64,000 nucleotides of DNA from Geothrix fuzhouensis (GCF_024609325.1 NZ_JANHMQ010000002.1:434001-498000); one strand, 5' to 3'. Shown: positions 34,283-45,040, numbered from the stretch's first letter. Notes: generated from the letters alone by a model not told the origin. Made by a program: numbers and translations.

Positions 34283-36634
34283 CTACTTCAGATGCCTGTC
34301 GAACCAGTGGAGCATCTCCCAGAGGGTGTGCTCGACGGATTCACGGGCGACGTAGCCGTGGCTCTCCAGGGGCAGGGTGACGTAGCGGGCGGTCTGGCCG
34401 TTGCCCTTGAGGGCGGCGTAGAGGCGCTCGCTCTGGAGGGGGAAGGTGCCCTGATTGTTGTCCGCCTCGCCGTGGATGAGCAGGATGGGCGCGTTGAAGT
34501 GGCTGGCGGCCATGAAGGGCGAGACCTTCAGGTACATCTCCGGCGCCTCCCACAGCGTGCGCCGCTCGCTCTGGAAGCCGAAGGGCGTCAGCGTGCGGTT
34601 GTAGGCACCGCTGCGGGCGATGCCGGCCTTGAAGAGATTGGAGTGCGCCAGCAGGTTCGCCGTCATGAAGGCGCCGTAGCTGTGGCCGCCCACGCCCACG
34701 CGTTTCGGATCGATGACGCCCAGCGCGTCGGCCTTGGCGATGGCGGCCTTGGCGCTGGCCACGACCTGCTCCAGGTAGGTGTCGTTCACGGTCTTGGGAT
34801 CGCCCACCACGGGCATGGTGGCGTTGTCGAGCACCACGTAGCCTGACAGCAGGAAGAACAGGTGGGACATGCCGCCGATGGTGGTGAACCGGTTGGCCGA
34901 GCCGCTCACCTGACCGGCGGTGCCGGCGTCCGAGAACTCCAGCGGGTAGGCCCACACCACGGCGGGGCGGCGCTCGCCCTCCTTGTAGTCAGGGGGCAGG
35001 TACAGCGTGAAGCTGAGGGCCACGCCGTCGGGTCGCGTGTACGTCACGAGCTTCTTCTGAATCTTCCGCAGCTCAGGCAGGGGGTCGGTGAAGGCGGTAA
35101 GAGCTTTTGGGAATGAGGCATGCAGGATGTAGTTCGGCGCCTCGGTGGGGCTTTCGCGCCGCGTGATGAAGGTGCCGCTCGGCAGCAGGGCCACGGGGGC
35201 CTCGTAGACGCCCTCGCCGCAGCGGAAGAGGCGCTCGGTCTGGAGGGTGGCGCGATCGAAGCGGGCCAGGAAGGGGCGGTCGCCGGCGGGCGTGGCGCCG
35301 GCCCCCGTGAGGAAGAGCTTGCCGGCCTCTTCGCGCAAGGCGGTGTGGCCGTTGGGCAGCAGGCGGGTCAGGAACGTGCCCGGAGCCTTGTAGCGGTCGT
35401 TGGCGCTGAGGTCGAAGGCCAGGCGGGCATCGGCGGGCTTCGCGGGGTTCACCAGCCAGGTCCGGGTCCAGCGGCGGTCGCGCTCGTACTCGCGCACCAC
35501 GGCCAGGTCGCCGCGCTCGCCCCACTCCAGCCCCATGAGGCGGGACTTGAGGCGGATCAGCTCGGCGGGTGCGGTCTGGAACGGCGCCGCCTGGGTTCGC
35601 ACGGAGTCGCGGAACTCGGCCTTCTGCCGGGGGTCGCCGCAGTCCAGGGCCTCGGCCCAGGCCAGGGTCGCCGGCTCCGTGGGCCGCCAGTGCAGGCGGC
35701 GGGGGCCCGTGCGGACGCCCTCGATGGGAATGCCTTCCGCCAGGGGCAGGTCCGCCGCCGTGTGGATGAGCCTGCCCGCGCGATCCCAGACCTCCTCGCG
35801 GACGGGGAACTGGAAGGCCGGCACCAGGTAGGAGAACGGACGCTGAAGACGCGCCACCAGGATCAGCTTCCCATCGGGCGAGGGCTGGATGTCTGCGTAG
35901 AGGCCGGGCCTGCCGATGGGTTTCAGCGCCCCGGTGGCGAGGTCCACGCGCACCACCTGGGCCTGGCCCAGGAACTCGAACAGGCTTTCGTCGAAGGCGT
36001 TCTGGAGCAGATCCTGGTAGGTGGGTGCGGGGGCGGCCTTGCCCTCGGTCTCCTGGATGCGGGGGCCGACGGGCACCTCCGGCGCCCTGGGTTCCGGCCC
36101 CTGGCCCGCGGGCACGGCCTTGGCGATGAGGTTGCCGTCCGGCAGCCAGTCGAAGGGGTCCCCCAGCACGGCGTTGAGCTTCAGGCCCGGCACGCGGCGG
36201 AGCCTCCCGGTGGCGGCCTCCCCGATCCACAGCTCCGTGGCCCCGGCGGTGGCTCCCGCCAGCGCGAAGCGCGTGCCGTCCGGCGACCAGCGGGGCTGGC
36301 CCAGGGCCACGCCCGTCGGCAGCGCGAGGGGCCGGGCGGGGCCGCCCTTCACGTCCTGGAGGGCCAGGGCCTTCAGGCGCGGCGGGTGGTGGGGGCCGCG
36401 GGTGCGTGGGTTCAGCCGCAGGCCCGCCAACCGTGCCATGGGCTGGGCCAGGGCCTGGATGGGGGGATTGCGTTCGAACTCCGCCAGCAGGAAGCGGTCG
36501 CCGGTGGGGCTGGCCACCAGGGAGGGCGTGCCCGGGGCATCCAGCACGCGCTCGATGGCCTTGGGCGCCTTCTGGTAGGGCGTGGGCTGGGCCACGAGGG
36601 CCAGGCACAGGAAGGGCGCGACAAGACGCAGCAT
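34283..36634 (-). CDS. S9D glutamyl endopeptidase-like prolyl oligopeptidase family protein, secreted
   Basis: About 783 residues from the ATG at 36634, which follows CGGAG. A signal peptide (MLRLVAPFLCLALVAQ) leads an N-terminal beta-propeller (WSPDGTRFALAG and similar blades) and a C-terminal alpha/beta hydrolase domain. The triad is Ser near residue 652 in GGHSYGAF, Asp in HGEADNNQG and His in LPLESHGY. The stretch around GIARSGAYNRTLTPFGFQ is the part best conserved with plant chloroplast glutamyl endopeptidase (S9D), which cleaves after Glu. It probably degrades peptides outside the cytoplasm. Confidence 0.92.
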   Translation of the reverse strand: MLRLVAPFLCLALVAQPTPYQKAPKAIERVLDAPGTPSLVASPTGDRFLLAEFERNPPIQALAQPMARLAGLRLNPRTRGPHHPPRLKALALQDVKGGPARPLALPTGVALGQPRWSPDGTRFALAGATAGATELWIGEAATGRLRRVPGLKLNAVLGDPFDWLPDGNLIAKAVPAGQGPEPRAPEVPVGPRIQETEGKAAPAPTYQDLLQNAFDESLFEFLGQAQVVRVDLATGALKPIGRPGLYADIQPSPDGKLILVARLQRPFSYLVPAFQFPVREEVWDRAGRLIHTAADLPLAEGIPIEGVRTGPRRLHWRPTEPATLAWAEALDCGDPRQKAEFRDSVRTQAAPFQTAPAELIRLKSRLMGLEWGERGDLAVVREYERDRRWTRTWLVNPAKPADARLAFDLSANDRYKAPGTFLTRLLPNGHTALREEAGKLFLTGAGATPAGDRPFLARFDRATLQTERLFRCGEGVYEAPVALLPSGTFITRRESPTEAPNYILHASFPKALTAFTDPLPELRKIQKKLVTYTRPDGVALSFTLYLPPDYKEGERRPAVVWAYPLEFSDAGTAGQVSGSANRFTTIGGMSHLFFLLSGYVVLDNATMPVVGDPKTVNDTYLEQVVASAKAAIAKADALGVIDPKRVGVGGHSYGAFMTANLLAHSNLFKAGIARSGAYNRTLTPFGFQSERRTLWEAPEMYLKVSPFMAASHFNAPILLIHGEADNNQGTFPLQSERLYAALKGNGQTARYVTLPLESHGYVARESVEHTLWEMLHWFDRHLK

Positions 36635-36684
36635 GGGCACTCCGGGGGATCCCGGGAGCTTACCACGCCTTGCGAGGTAAATGC

Positions 36685-39477
36685 TCAATCGACCCGGAAC
36701 CGGGCGTGGCTGCCGCCGGGCCCGGGTGTCACCTCCAGGCGGGCCGAGATGCGGGCCTTCACATCGTCCAGGTGGCTGATGAGGCCCACCAGGCGCCCGC
36801 CCTGGTTCAGCTCCTCCAGGGTGCGGAGGGCCAGGTCCAGGGCCTCGGAGTCCAGGCTGCCGAAGCCTTCGTCGATGAAGACGGTATCGAGGCGGATGCC
36901 GCCGGCATGGCGCTGCACCACGTCCGAGAGGCCCAGCGCCAGCGCCAGGCTGGCCTGGAAGCCCTCGCCGCCCGACAGCGAGCTCACCGCCCGGGCGCGG
37001 CCCGTGTGGCTGTCCGTGATCTCCAATTCGAGGCCGCCCGCCCGCCGCAGATCGCCGCCAGCCGTGGCCCGCTGCAGGGCGTAGCGCTGCTTGCTCATGC
37101 GGCGCAGCCGCTCCGAGGCCGAGACCAGCACCTCGTCCAGGAGCGCGCCCTGGACATAGCGCTCGAAGGAGACCCGGGCGCCATCCTCGCCTCGGGCCAC
37201 GCGGGCCAGACTGGCGGCGGCGCGGTGACGGCGTTCCTCCGCGCCCTGCCGGGCTTCCAACGCGGCCAAGGTCGTGGCGAGGCGCTGAAGCGCCTCTTGC
37301 TCGGATTGCGCCTGGCCCAGGGCCTCGCCGGCCTGAGAGAACCGCGCCTGGGCAGCGTCTCGGGTGGTCTGCAGCGAAGTCAGCTGCGGAATTGACTGTT
37401 GCCCGATTGGGAGGTCAACCCCGGCCGCTGTCAGAGCCGCCTGGAAATCGCCCTCGGTCTTCCGGGCTTCAGTCCGGCCGGCCTCCAGGCGATCCCGGTG
37501 GGACTTGAGCGTCGCCTCGGCCTCGATGGCCGCCGTCTGGGCCGCGTCCCGGGCTGCGCGGGCCGCCTTCAGTCCAGATTCAGATTGGGCCAGATCTTCC
37601 TCGGCCTGCCGCCGCCGGGCCGCGAGTGCCCCCGGAACCCTCAGGTCCTCCGCCAGCGCCTCCTCGTGGACCTTCATCCTGGCCTGGTCCTCGGCTGTCT
37701 GGAGCGCCACTTCCGACTGACGCTGGGTGGTCGTGGCAAGCTGGCTCTCCGCCTGCGTCTGAGCCGCTTCCGCCTCGGCCAGGGTCCGCTCGGTCCGGGT
37801 CAGGTTGGTCTCAGCCTGGCGGCTGTGCTCCAGGGCTTCCAGGCATCGCGCTTCCTCGGCGGCCAGGGTGGCGGGATCCGCGTGTGCGTCCTCGCCCAGG
37901 TGGTGGGCGAGATCCTCGCGGCGGGCACGGGCGGTCTCCAGGGCGGAGGAGCGCGCGGCGGCAGCCTCCTGGGCGCGGGCCAGGGCCGCCTCCGCCGCGT
38001 CCTGTCGCGCCTGGGCCTGTTGGAGCTCCGACTCGCCGGGCTGATCCGCCGAGGGTCCGGCGGGATGGGGATGGGCTTCGCTGCCGCAGACGGGGCAGGG
38101 CTCGCCGGGCTTCAGGTTCTGGGCCAGGTGGGCAGCCTGAGCCGCCAGGCGTCGTTCCTGGAGGTCGCGGTGGTGGTCCCGGGCCTGCTTCACGGCCTGC
38201 AGGGCGGCGTCCAGGTGGGTGCGGGCGGTGTCCAGAGTGAGGGAGGCGCGCTCGAGTTCCTGGCCTGCCTGCTCGAACTGCGCCCGTTGCTTCCGCTTCT
38301 GGCTGGCCAGGCGGAGCAGGCCCTCGCGACCGGTGAGCTGGGCGGCTTCGGTCCGCAGATCTTGCAAGAGGGCCTTCTGGCGCGTGGCCTCCAGCCGGGC
38401 GGCATCACGTCGCTGGGTCTGGTTCTTGGCAAGATCCTCAAGCTGCTTCCGCTCCCGGGCGGCTTCTGCGGTGGCCTTTCGCGCCTGCTCCAGGGCCACC
38501 AGTCTGGGTTCGAGGTCCTTCAGGCGGTCGATGGTGCGGCGCAGGTCCCCGCGGCGGGGCTCGTCGCGTTCAGCTTCGGCCAGGGCACCTGTGGCTGCGG
38601 TGAGGGCCAGGGCCTGTGATTCAGCGGCCTCCGCCAGTCGGATGACCTCTTGTTCCAGCGTGTGGACCCGGGCGAGAGCCTCCTCCAGATGCTGCCCCTC
38701 GCGCAGGACTGCCTCCGCCCGATCGAAGGCGACCCGGGCTTCCGTCTGCTCGTGGCTTCGTTCCTTCACACGCAGGGCGGTGGCTTCCAGACGGTCGGGC
38801 AGGTCCTGGGTGGTCGCCACGCCGGCCTGCTCAAGGAGCTGCCGGGCCTCGGCCTGCGCCGTGAGAAGCGAGCCGCGCAAGGTCTTCTCCTCCTCGGCCA
38901 GGGCCTCGGCGATGGCGGCGTAGCGGGCGGTCTGGAAGAGGGTCTGGAGGATGGCCTGGCGCTCGGCGGAGCCCGCCAGCATGAACTCCTGGAAGCGGCC
39001 CTGGGGCAACAGGACCACCTGCCGGAACTGGCTGGCCTTGAAGCCCAGCAGGTCCGCCACCTTGGCGTCCACCACCGTGGGTTTCTCCGTGGCCAGGGGC
39101 ACCTCGGCGCCATCCACCAGCTCCCACAGATGGGCGGCGTAGAGCTGCTTCTTGGTGCCCCCGCCGCGTTGCTTCGGCACCTGCTGTTCCGGTGTGCGCT
39201 CCACCCGGTACGTCTTCCCGCCCAGGGCGAAGTCGAAGGTCACGCAGGTGGGGAGGTCCGCCGTGGCGAAGTGGCTGCGCAGGTCGCGGGTCTCGCGCTG
39301 GCCGCCGCTGGTCTGGCCGTAGAGGGCGTAGCTGATGCCGTCGAGGATGCTGGTCTTGCCCGCGCCCGTGGGGCCGTGGATGAGGAAGAAGGACTGGTCC
39401 CCCAGGTCCGCGAAGTCCAGCTCCTGCCGTCCGGCGTAGGGGCCGAAGGCCTCCAGAGTGAGGCGCAGCGGTTTCAT
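36685..39477 (-). CDS. sbcC: Exonuclease SbcCD subunit C
   Basis: A 930-residue SMC-like ATPase. Walker A HGPTGAGKTSIL is at about residues 34-45, long coiled coils flank a zinc hook CPVC near residue 460, and the C-terminal part carries the ABC signature LSGGEGF near residue 834 and Walker B TVFIDEGFGSLD. SbcC with SbcD cleaves DNA hairpins and double-strand ends, removing palindrome-derived structures and blocked ends. It overlaps sbcD by four bases. It is of interest that this window is rich in palindromic repeats, the substrates of this complex. Confidence 0.96.
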   Translation of the reverse strand: MKPLRLTLEAFGPYAGRQELDFADLGDQSFFLIHGPTGAGKTSILDGISYALYGQTSGGQRETRDLRSHFATADLPTCVTFDFALGGKTYRVERTPEQQVPKQRGGGTKKQLYAAHLWELVDGAEVPLATEKPTVVDAKVADLLGFKASQFRQVVLLPQGRFQEFMLAGSAERQAILQTLFQTARYAAIAEALAEEEKTLRGSLLTAQAEARQLLEQAGVATTQDLPDRLEATALRVKERSHEQTEARVAFDRAEAVLREGQHLEEALARVHTLEQEVIRLAEAAESQALALTAATGALAEAERDEPRRGDLRRTIDRLKDLEPRLVALEQARKATAEAARERKQLEDLAKNQTQRRDAARLEATRQKALLQDLRTEAAQLTGREGLLRLASQKRKQRAQFEQAGQELERASLTLDTARTHLDAALQAVKQARDHHRDLQERRLAAQAAHLAQNLKPGEPCPVCGSEAHPHPAGPSADQPGESELQQAQARQDAAEAALARAQEAAAARSSALETARARREDLAHHLGEDAHADPATLAAEEARCLEALEHSRQAETNLTRTERTLAEAEAAQTQAESQLATTTQRQSEVALQTAEDQARMKVHEEALAEDLRVPGALAARRRQAEEDLAQSESGLKAARAARDAAQTAAIEAEATLKSHRDRLEAGRTEARKTEGDFQAALTAAGVDLPIGQQSIPQLTSLQTTRDAAQARFSQAGEALGQAQSEQEALQRLATTLAALEARQGAEERRHRAAASLARVARGEDGARVSFERYVQGALLDEVLVSASERLRRMSKQRYALQRATAGGDLRRAGGLELEITDSHTGRARAVSSLSGGEGFQASLALALGLSDVVQRHAGGIRLDTVFIDEGFGSLDSEALDLALRTLEELNQGGRLVGLISHLDDVKARISARLEVTPGPGGSHARFRVD

Positions 39478-40598
39478 TCGGCCGCCTCCCCGGACAGCAG
39501 CCGCCCCGCCACGGCGCGGAAGAGGGCCCGCTCCTCGTCGTCCATCTCCCGGCCTGCCGTGTCCTGGAAGAAGGTCTCGAAGAGGACGGCCGGATCCAAG
39601 TCACGATCCGCGGTGCGTACGATGTCCTGAGCCGATGCGGCCGGCGGAGCGGGCTGGATGCCGAGGATGTTGGGGTAGATCTGGCGCAAGCGGGCCATGG
39701 CGTCCAGCACCGGGCCTTGGTCCAGCAGGTCGAGGAACAGGTAGTCGTCGGGATTGCCCTGGGGCCCTCGCAGCAGGTCGTCGAAGTGCCCGCGCAGGCG
39801 CCGCAGGTCGCGCCGGGGCGTGAGGGGCAGCGACTCGGTGTGGGCGGGGCCGCGCTCCGGCAGCTCCACCAGGGTCAGGGCCTTCACGTGGGTTGCCTCG
39901 GAGGCGCTGTACTTGAGCAGGCTGCCGGCGTAGCGCACGTGGGAGTAGCCGGCCACCTGGGGGCGGTGCAGGTGGCCCAGGGCCGCGTAGTCGCAGTCCT
40001 TGAACAACACTGCGTCCACCTCGCCGGTGCCGCCCACGGCCAGGCCCAGTTCGGAATCCGAGCCCTCGCCCCCGGCCACGAAGGCGTGGGCCACGGTGAT
40101 GAAGCGGCGACCTGCCGGGTGGAGGGCGCGGGCCCGGGCCAGCTGGGCCGCAAGGGCGTCCTGGTGGGTACGGATGCCTTCGTCCTGGAGGGCGTGGCGG
40201 GCCATGACGGGATCCGCGTAGGGCAGGAGGTGGAACGCCGCGGAGCCGATGAGGACCGGGGCCGCTGCCTCCAAGGGGCCCGCCATGTGGAGACCCTGGG
40301 CTCCCAGGAAGCCCGCGGCGAAGCCCAGGCGCTCGGGGCTGTCGTGGTTGCCCGCGATGACCAGCACGGGCACGCCGAGGCCCCGCACGATGCGGTCCAG
40401 CACCTCGTCCAGCAAGGCCACGGCCTCCTTGGGGGGTACGGCCCGGTCGTAGAGGTCCCCCGCCACCACCAGGGCCCCGGCGCGGGTCTCCTTGACCATG
40501 GCCGCCACCTGCTCGAGGGCATGGGCCTGGTCCTCCAGGAGGTTGGCGTTGCAGAGGGTCTTGCCGAGGTGCCAGTCGGAGGTGTGGAGAAAGCGCAT
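39474..40598 (-). CDS. sbcD: Exonuclease SbcCD subunit D
   Basis: A 374-residue Mre11-type nuclease. The phosphoesterase motifs are DWHLGKT (residues 8-14), GDLYDRAVPP near 50 and GNHDSPERLGF near 87, all required for two-manganese catalysis, followed by the capping domain (about 285-374). The ATG at 40598 opens the homologous sequence MRFLHTSDWHLG; frame upstream of it runs into the rpsA terminator and is not coding. It is the first gene of the sbcDC operon. Confidence 0.96.
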   Translation of the reverse strand: MRFLHTSDWHLGKTLCNANLLEDQAHALEQVAAMVKETRAGALVVAGDLYDRAVPPKEAVALLDEVLDRIVRGLGVPVLVIAGNHDSPERLGFAAGFLGAQGLHMAGPLEAAAPVLIGSAAFHLLPYADPVMARHALQDEGIRTHQDALAAQLARARALHPAGRRFITVAHAFVAGGEGSDSELGLAVGGTGEVDAVLFKDCDYAALGHLHRPQVAGYSHVRYAGSLLKYSASEATHVKALTLVELPERGPAHTESLPLTPRRDLRRLRGHFDDLLRGPQGNPDDYLFLDLLDQGPVLDAMARLRQIYPNILGIQPAPPAASAQDIVRTADRDLDPAVLFETFFQDTAGREMDDEERALFRAVAGRLLSGEAAE

Positions 40599-40640
40599 GG
40601 GGTTCCGGAAGGTGGGATGTCGCCTTTCGAGTATTGCATC

Positions 40641-40682
40641 CCAGAACGACGAAGCCCCCTTGCGGGGGCCTCGTCGTTCTGG
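40641..40682 (-). terminator. Strong hairpin terminator after rpsA
   Basis: A 19-base stem with a single mismatch, CCAGAACGACGAAGCCCCC (40641-40659) against GGGGGCCTCGTCGTTCTGG (40664-40682), with a TTGC loop. It lies 13 bases beyond the rpsA stop and before the sbcD start, separating the two. A U-run is not evident. Confidence 0.85.
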
Positions 40683-40695
40683 ATCGGAGGGATCG

Positions 40696-42453
40696 CTACT
40701 CGCGTTCCGCCCGGTTGAAGGCGTCGGCCAAAGTCGCCTTTTTGAACTCGGGCTGACGGGCCTTGGCGGCGTCCATGTCACCGCGCTCCTGATCCTGCTC
40801 CAACTGCTTGACGGAGAGGCCGATGCGGCGCTCGGTGGGATCGAGCTTCACGATCTTCATGGTGAGATCCTGGCCGGCGGCGAACTCCTTCTGGATGTCC
40901 TCCACCCGCTTGCGGCTCAATTCGGAGACGTGAACTAGACCCTCGATGCCATCGCCGAGGTCGACGAAGGCGCCGAAGTCGGTCAGGCGGGCGATCTTGC
41001 CGGTGAGCACATCGCCCACGTGATGGTTCTCGAAGAAGATCTCCCAGACGTTGGGCTCCATCTGTTTCACGCCGAGGCTCATGCGCTGGGCCAGGGGGTC
41101 CAGGTTGAGGACCTTGGCGGTGACTTCGTCGCCCTTCTTCACGATCTCGCCGGGGTGCTTGATCTTCTTGGTCCAGCTGAAGTCGGACACGTGGATGAGG
41201 CCGTCGATGCCCTCTTCCAGCTCGACGAAGGCGCCGAACTCCGTGATGTTGCGCACGGTGCCCGTGACGATCATGCCGGGCTGGTACTTCTCGGCGATGG
41301 CCATCCAGGGGTTGGGGGTGATCTGCTTCATGCCGAGGCTGATGCGGCGGTTCTCGGAATCCACCTGCAGGATCAGGGCCTCGACCTGGTCGCCCAGGTT
41401 GACCATGCCCTTGGCGGACTTGACCTTCTTGGTCCAGCTCATCTCGGAGACGTGGACCAGGCCCTCGATGCCGGGCTCCAGCTCCACGAATGCACCGTAG
41501 TCGGTGATCGAGACGACCTTGCCCTTGACGGTGGCCTGGATGGGATAGCGCTCCTCGACGGAGAGCCAGGGATCCGGGAACTTCTGCTTGTAGCCGAGGC
41601 TGACGCGCTCGGTCTCCTTGTCGTACTTGAGCACGGCCACTTCGACCTTGTCGCCCACCTGGAACATCTCGCTGGGGTGGTTGAGCCGGCCCCATGACAT
41701 GTCGGTGATGTGCAGCAGGCCGTCCACACCGCCGAGGTCGACGAAGGCGCCGTACTCGGTGATGTTCTTGATGGTGCCCTCGACCAGCTTGCCTTCCTCG
41801 AGGCCCGCGAGGGTCTCTTCCTTCAGGCTCGCGTTGATGGTCTCGAGGAACAGCTTGCGGGACAGCACGATGTTGCCCCGGCGGCGGTTGACCTTGATGA
41901 CCTTCATGTCGAAGGACTTGCCGAGGTAGGGATCCAGGTTGCGGACGGGCTTCATGTCCACCTGGCTGCCGGGCAGGAAGGCACGGATGCCGATGTCCAC
42001 GGCCAGGCCGCCCTTGACCTTCTCGAGCACCGTGCCATGCACGGTCATGTTGGAACGGAAGGCCTTCTCGACCTCGTCCCAGATCTTCATCTTCTCGGCG
42101 CGCTCACGGCTGAGGCGCACGTTGCCGTTGGCGTCCTCGAGCATCTCGAGCAGCACTTCGACCACGTCGCCCACCTGGACGCCCTGGGTGCCATCCGGAT
42201 TGTTGAACTCATCCAGATTGACGGTGCCCGACCCCTTGTAGCCGATGTCGATGATGACGTCCTTGCCGCGGATCTCGACGACGACGCCTCGCACGACTTC
42301 TTCTTCACGCAGGCCTCGGGTCTCGCCCTGCAAGGCGGCCATGAACTCCTGGCCTTCATCGCTCCCATCCTCGACATACCCCGAGTCGAGTACGGTGATG
42401 CGGCCCATCTGCTTGGAGCCCAGGCCCTTGATGATTGATTCTAACTTGGACAT
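40696..42453 (-). CDS. rpsA: 30S ribosomal protein S1
   Basis: A 585-residue protein with six S1 RNA-binding repeats, seen as recurring units such as EYGAFVDLGGVDGLLHITDM, DYGAFVELEPGIEGLVHVSE and DFGAFVDLGDGIEGLVHVSE. The first two repeats are divergent, as in S1 proteins that dock to the ribosome through them. The ATG at 42453 has GAGGTGGA upstream. S1 helps the ribosome load structured leadered mRNAs, which is relevant because many genes here look leaderless. The gene is monocistronic, bounded by a terminator. Confidence 0.96.
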   Translation of the reverse strand: MSKLESIIKGLGSKQMGRITVLDSGYVEDGSDEGQEFMAALQGETRGLREEEVVRGVVVEIRGKDVIIDIGYKGSGTVNLDEFNNPDGTQGVQVGDVVEVLLEMLEDANGNVRLSRERAEKMKIWDEVEKAFRSNMTVHGTVLEKVKGGLAVDIGIRAFLPGSQVDMKPVRNLDPYLGKSFDMKVIKVNRRRGNIVLSRKLFLETINASLKEETLAGLEEGKLVEGTIKNITEYGAFVDLGGVDGLLHITDMSWGRLNHPSEMFQVGDKVEVAVLKYDKETERVSLGYKQKFPDPWLSVEERYPIQATVKGKVVSITDYGAFVELEPGIEGLVHVSEMSWTKKVKSAKGMVNLGDQVEALILQVDSENRRISLGMKQITPNPWMAIAEKYQPGMIVTGTVRNITEFGAFVELEEGIDGLIHVSDFSWTKKIKHPGEIVKKGDEVTAKVLNLDPLAQRMSLGVKQMEPNVWEIFFENHHVGDVLTGKIARLTDFGAFVDLGDGIEGLVHVSELSRKRVEDIQKEFAAGQDLTMKIVKLDPTERRIGLSVKQLEQDQERGDMDAAKARQPEFKKATLADAFNRAERE

Positions 42454-42582
42454 GTAAGTCCACCTCTTTTGGTTGCGCCCACGCTCTGGTGGTGCGCTGG
42501 AATCCCGGCACACGAAGTCCGGCAGAACGCCCAGGTTATCTGGGAATGCCTTGCGAGGCCAGGAAAAAGGGCTGGACTGCCT
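42454..42582 (-). promoter_or_regulatory. rpsA leader and promoter region
   Basis: One hundred and twenty-nine bases between rpsA and the broken nfu copy. On the minus strand the leader ends in a good ribosome binding site (GAGGTGGA). A T-rich run and AGATAACCT near 42537-42545 may belong to the promoter, but no -35 box is clear. S1 mRNAs are autoregulated in other bacteria; no matching structure could be shown here. Confidence 0.35.
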
Positions 42583-42780
42583 TCAGACCGAGATGACCAC
42601 GATCTCAGGGTCCACTTCCTTCTGGAGCATGCCCTCGATGGCCACCAGGGTGCCGGTGAGGCTGGCCGGGCAGGAGCCACAGGCGCCCCCATGTGAGCAT
42701 CCATCCGGATCATGACCTGCTTCTCGTGGCGACCGATGAGTTCCAGGCTGCCACCGTCCGCGGCCAGGGCCGACGGGAGG
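42583..42780 (-). pseudogene. Frameshifted duplicate of the nfu 3' end
   Basis: This stretch repeats the last roughly 190 bases of the neighbouring nfu gene, 213 bases away, including the CxxC-coding region and the stop. It lacks the 5' part and start, and an 11-base surplus (17 bases where the intact gene has six, around CATCCATCC at about 42701-42709) breaks the frame upstream of the CxxC. The final 34 codons, GACGSC to the stop, encode the same residues as the intact gene although four bases differ, all at silent positions. Upstream of the break most differences are also silent, with one Gly-to-Ser change. Confidence 0.85.
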
Positions 42781-42795
42781 GCGTACGGGGCCGCC

Positions 42796-43356
42796 TCAGA
42801 CCGAGATGACCACGATCTCGGGGTCCACTTCCTTCTGGAGCATGCCCTCGATGGCCACCAGGGTGCCGGTGAGGCTGGCGGGGCAGGAACCGCAGGCGCC
42901 CATATACCGGATCATGACCTGCTTCTCGTGCCGGCCGATCAGTTCGAGGCCGCCACCGTCCGCCGCCAGGGCGGGCAGGATGGCGCTTTCCAGGACCATG
43001 CGGATGTCCTTGAGCATGGGGTCGTTCTCGTCGTCCACCTTGCTGAAGACGCGGGGCCCCCCGGTCGCGGGGGCCTGACCGCCGCCCACGCCCGCGGCGG
43101 CGCGGATGGGCGCGGCCAGCAGGGGCAGCATCTCGGGCCAGCCCTTGTCGTCCGTCTTGGTGACGGTCAGAAACTTGTCCTGCATGAAGACCGAGGTGAC
43201 GTTCCCCACGGCGAAGAGGCCCTTGGCCAGCTCGTCGTGCTCGGCGGTCTCCGCGTTGGGGAAGGACTTGGGGAAGCCCAGGGCCACGGATTCCTTGAGC
43301 ACGAATTTCACGGCGTTGGGATTGGGGGTGTACTCGATTTCGGCGATTTTGGGCAT
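42796..43356 (-). CDS. nfu: Nfu-type iron-sulfur cluster carrier (Nfu_N plus NifU C-terminal domain)
   Basis: A 186-residue protein started at the ATG at 43356. The N-terminal Nfu domain (about residues 3-85, IEYTPNPNAVKFVLKE) is joined by a Gly/Ala/Pro linker to a NifU-like C-terminal domain (about 110-186) with the cluster-binding pair in [12 protein letters not shown]. Nfu proteins receive 4Fe-4S clusters from the SUF scaffold and pass them to target enzymes. The gene closes the suf operon, two bases after sufU. A degraded second copy of its 3' end follows directly. Confidence 0.92.
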   Translation of the reverse strand: MPKIAEIEYTPNPNAVKFVLKESVALGFPKSFPNAETAEHDELAKGLFAVGNVTSVFMQDKFLTVTKTDDKGWPEMLPLLAAPIRAAAGVGGGQAPATGGPRVFSKVDDENDPMLKDIRMVLESAILPALAADGGGLELIGRHEKQVMIRYMGACGSCPASLTGTLVAIEGMLQKEVDPEIVVISV

Positions 43357-43358
43357 GG

Positions 43359-43804
43359 CTATTCCGTACTCGCTTCTTCCTCGCCCTTGAGCGCGGCGTG
43401 GAGGGTGGCCCAGGGGAGGACGGCGCACTTCACGCGGCTGGGCAGGTCCTTGACGCCGCTGAAGAGCGTGAGCTTGCCCAGCAGGGGCGCCTGGGTGGCG
43501 GGATCCAGCTCGCCGCGCACCATGCCGCGGAACTGCTCGGCCATGGCTTCGGCCTCGGCCACCGACTTGCCCTTCACGGCCCCTGTCATGAGGCTGGCGC
43601 TGGCGGTGTCGATGGCGCAACCGCTGCCCTGGAACTTGATGTCCTGCACGACCCCGTCCTCGATCACCAGCGTCAGATCCAGCTCATCCCCGCAGAGCGG
43701 GTTGTGGCCCTCGGCGTGGTGGGTGCAACCTTCCAGCTTCCCGAAGTTCCGGGGCTTCTTGTTGTGCTCCAGGATCACCTGCTGGTAGAGCTCGCGGGGG
43801 TCGG

Positions 43805-43808
<4 letters not shown>
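43359..43808 (-). CDS. sufU: SufU-type iron-sulfur scaffold / sulfur acceptor
   Basis: A 149-residue IscU-fold protein. The three cysteines and the aspartate that bind zinc or the cluster are in NPLCGDEL, GSGCAIDTAS and RVKCAVLPW. The insertion between the second and third cysteine is longer than in IscU, and the HxK box before the last Cys is missing, both marks of SufU. SufU accepts persulfide from SufS. It overlaps sufS by four bases. Confidence 0.94.
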
Positions 43809-45036
<1,228 letters not shown>

Positions 45037-45040
<4 letters not shown>

